Shown here one piece after another: positions 13,330-14,630 of a stretch of 14,630 bases of DNA. The notes under the pieces are model-generated. The model did no database searches. It saw nothing but the letters and a program-made list of their open reading frames with translations, and was not told the origin of the DNA. How positions within the stretch are numbered: position 1 is the first letter of the stretch; every line of letters starts with the position of its first letter. The DNA lies in assembly GCA_025455895.1 (NCBI GenBank), contig JALOLQ010000008.1, forward strand, positions 1 through 14,630. The letters run 5' to 3'. Source of the stretch: Solirubrobacteraceae bacterium (GTDB lineage Bacteria > Actinomycetota > Thermoleophilia > Solirubrobacterales > Solirubrobacteraceae). A program made the translations under genes and the position numbers.

Positions 13330-14630
13330 ATGACCAGCCACGGCCACTCCACCACTGCTCCCGGCACCGTCTACCTCGTCGGCGCCGGTCCCGGTGACCC
13401 CGGGCTGCTCACGCGGCACGGGGCGGACGCCCTCTCCAGGGCCGACGTCGTCGTCTACGACCGCCTGGCCGACGACTCCATGCTCTCCCTGGCCCCGGCC
13501 GACGCCGAGCTGGTCTACGTCGGCAAGCAGGCGGCCGTCCACGCCGTCCCGCAGCCGCGGATCAACGAGCTGCTCTCGAGTCACGCCGAGCAGGGCAAGT
13601 GCGTCGTCCGGCTCAAGGGTGGCGACCCGTTCGTCTTCGGACGCGGCGGGGAGGAGGCCACGCATCTCAGAGAGCGCGGCGTCCCGTGCATCATCGTCCC
13701 CGGGGTCACCTCGGCGGTGGCGGCTCCGGCGTACGCCGGCATCCCTGTCACCGACCGCAGGCACGCCTCGTCGTTCGCCGTCATCACCGGGCACGAGGAC
13801 CCGACCAGGCCGGCCTCCCGCATCGACTGGCATGGGGTCGCGAACGGGGCGGACACCCTGGTCTTCTTGATGGGGCTGACCAATCTGGAGGGCATCTGCG
13901 AGCGGCTGGTGAGCGAGGGACGGCCGGCGGAGACGCCGGCCGCGGTGATCGAGCGCGGCACCACCCCGGGCCAGCGCGTGGTCACGGCCACGCTGGCGCA
14001 CCTCGGCGACCACGTCCGCGCGGCCGGGCTGCATCCGCCGGCGCTCATCGTGGTAGGCGACGTCGTGCGGCTGCGCGACCAGCTCGTCTGGCACGACTCG
14101 CAGCCGCTGGCGGGGCGGCGGATCCTCGTGCCGCGCGTGCGCCGCCGCCCCAGCGAGATCGTCCGCCTGCTCAAGGCGGCCGGCGCGGAGGTGGCCGAGG
14201 TGCCCGTGCTGCGCAGCGAGACGCTGCCGGCGCCGGCCGACCTGCTCGAGCGGCTGCACGGCGCCGACTGGCTCGTGTTCACCTCGCCCGGTGCGCTGGA
14301 CGCGCTGCTCGAGCAGCTCGGCGCCTCCGGCGGCGACGTGCGCTCGCTCGGCGGCGCGCGGCTCGCCGCGGTCGGCCCCGCGAGCGCGGCGCAGCTCCGT
14401 CGCCGCGGGCTGCGCGTGGACTACGCGCCGGAGACGGCCGCCGGCTTCGCCGGCGGCTTCCCGGCGCCCTCCGGCGCCGCGGTGCTCCTCGCCGGAGAAG
14501 AGGGCGGCGACCCGCACGCCGTGCGTGACCTCGCCGCCCGCGGCGCGCGCTGCTCCGAACTCCCGGTGACCCGGCTGACCGTCGACGACCGCGCGCCTTT
14601 GCCTCCCCTCGACCAGTTCGACGGCGTCGC
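13330..14630 (+). CDS. cobA-hemD: CobA-HemD fusion: uroporphyrinogen-III C-methyltransferase / uroporphyrinogen-III synthase (3' end outside window)
   Basis: The open frame runs 433 codons to the window end without a stop. Residues about 13-255 are SUMT, which methylates uroporphyrinogen III at C2 and C7 to precorrin-2: YLVGAGPGDPGLLT at the start, then VVVYDRLA, RLKGGDPFVFGRGGEE from residue 94, VPGVTSAVAAPAYAGIPVTDR, FLMGLTNLEGI and a C-terminal LIVVGDVV. From residue 258 the HemD fold begins with LAGRRILVPR, followed by WLVFTSPGALDALL and LAAVGPASAAQLRRRGL; HemD cyclises hydroxymethylbilane to uroporphyrinogen III. This fusion is common in Gram-positive bacteria and serves heme, siroheme and B12. 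About 70-80 residues of HemD are probably missing. It is divergent from the precorrin-2 dehydrogenase gene and may be read separately from the cbi run. Confidence 0.95.
   Translation, partial: MTSHGHSTTAPGTVYLVGAGPGDPGLLTRHGADALSRADVVVYDRLADDSMLSLAPADAELVYVGKQAAVHAVPQPRINELLSSHAEQGKCVVRLKGGDPFVFGRGGEEATHLRERGVPCIIVPGVTSAVAAPAYAGIPVTDRRHASSFAVITGHEDPTRPASRIDWHGVANGADTLVFLMGLTNLEGICERLVSEGRPAETPAAVIERGTTPGQRVVTATLAHLGDHVRAAGLHPPALIVVGDVVRLRDQLVWHDSQPLAGRRILVPRVRRRPSEIVRLLKAAGAEVAEVPVLRSETLPAPADLLERLHGADWLVFTSPGALDALLEQLGASGGDVRSLGGARLAAVGPASAAQLRRRGLRVDYAPETAAGFAGGFPAPSGAAVLLAGEEGGDPHAVRDLAARGARCSELPVTRLTVDDRAPLPPLDQFDGV

Noticed and set aside
10813..14517. A 1234-codon open frame on the minus strand
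   Set aside because: It runs antisense to cobQ and cobA-hemD and across the true minus-strand gene in another frame. Its translation is Arg/Ala/Gly/His-rich with no family motif; long open antisense frames are expected at this GC content.
1..14630. tRNA, rRNA, CRISPR array, insertion sequence or prophage signals
   Set aside because: Nothing beyond the ordinary coding genes was seen: no spaced direct repeats, transposase motifs or integrase genes, and no composition shift.

Overview
The window is one long, very GC-rich stretch of a cobalamin (vitamin B12) biosynthesis locus of the anaerobic, early-cobalt-insertion type. The base composition, frequent GTG/TTG starts and stacked 4-base overlaps suggest a high-GC bacterium, most likely an actinobacterium. 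I cannot name a genus from this sequence. The diagnostic anaerobic-route genes are cbiX, cbiD and cbiG. I see none of the oxygen-dependent marker genes (cobG, cobN, cobF).

Layout. Bases 2-12567 hold thirteen consecutive plus-strand genes with almost no spacer: cbiB (5' end outside the window), cobD, cbiA, cbiX, cbiC, a cbiD-cbiE fusion, cbiT, cbiL, cbiF, cbiG, cbiH, a cbiJ-cobO fusion, and cobQ/cbiP. Nine of the twelve junctions are 4-base ATGA/GTGA/TTGA overlaps; the others are a 13-base overlap, a 1-base gap and the irregular cbiG/cbiH junction. A 68-base convergent spacer with a GC hairpin follows. Next is a minus-strand precorrin-2 dehydrogenase gene (12636-13307), then a divergent plus-strand cobA-hemD fusion starting at 13330 and running off the window end.

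How the genes work together. HemD-CobA closes uroporphyrinogen III and methylates it to precorrin-2. The minus-strand dehydrogenase oxidises this to sirohydrochlorin, and CbiX inserts cobalt. CbiL, CbiH, CbiF, CbiG, CbiD, CbiJ, CbiE, CbiT and CbiC then methylate, contract and rearrange the ring to cobyrinic acid. CbiA amidates positions a and c, the CobO domain adenosylates cobalt, CobQ makes the remaining four amidations, CobD supplies aminopropanol phosphate, and CbiB attaches it. Every step from uroporphyrinogen III to adenosylcobinamide (phosphate) therefore has a candidate here. The nucleotide-loop genes (cobU, cobS, cobT, cobC) and cobalt transport (cbiMNQO) are not in the window.

This is a known pathway, not an undescribed system. 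The points worth a second look are the cbiG/cbiH junction, which looks like a broken or frameshifted fusion; the CbiJ-CobO fusion with an altered CobO loop; and a short CbiG that appears to lack its middle domain. I found no tRNA, rRNA, CRISPR array, insertion sequence or cobalamin riboswitch. The operon promoter and any riboswitch would lie upstream of base 1.
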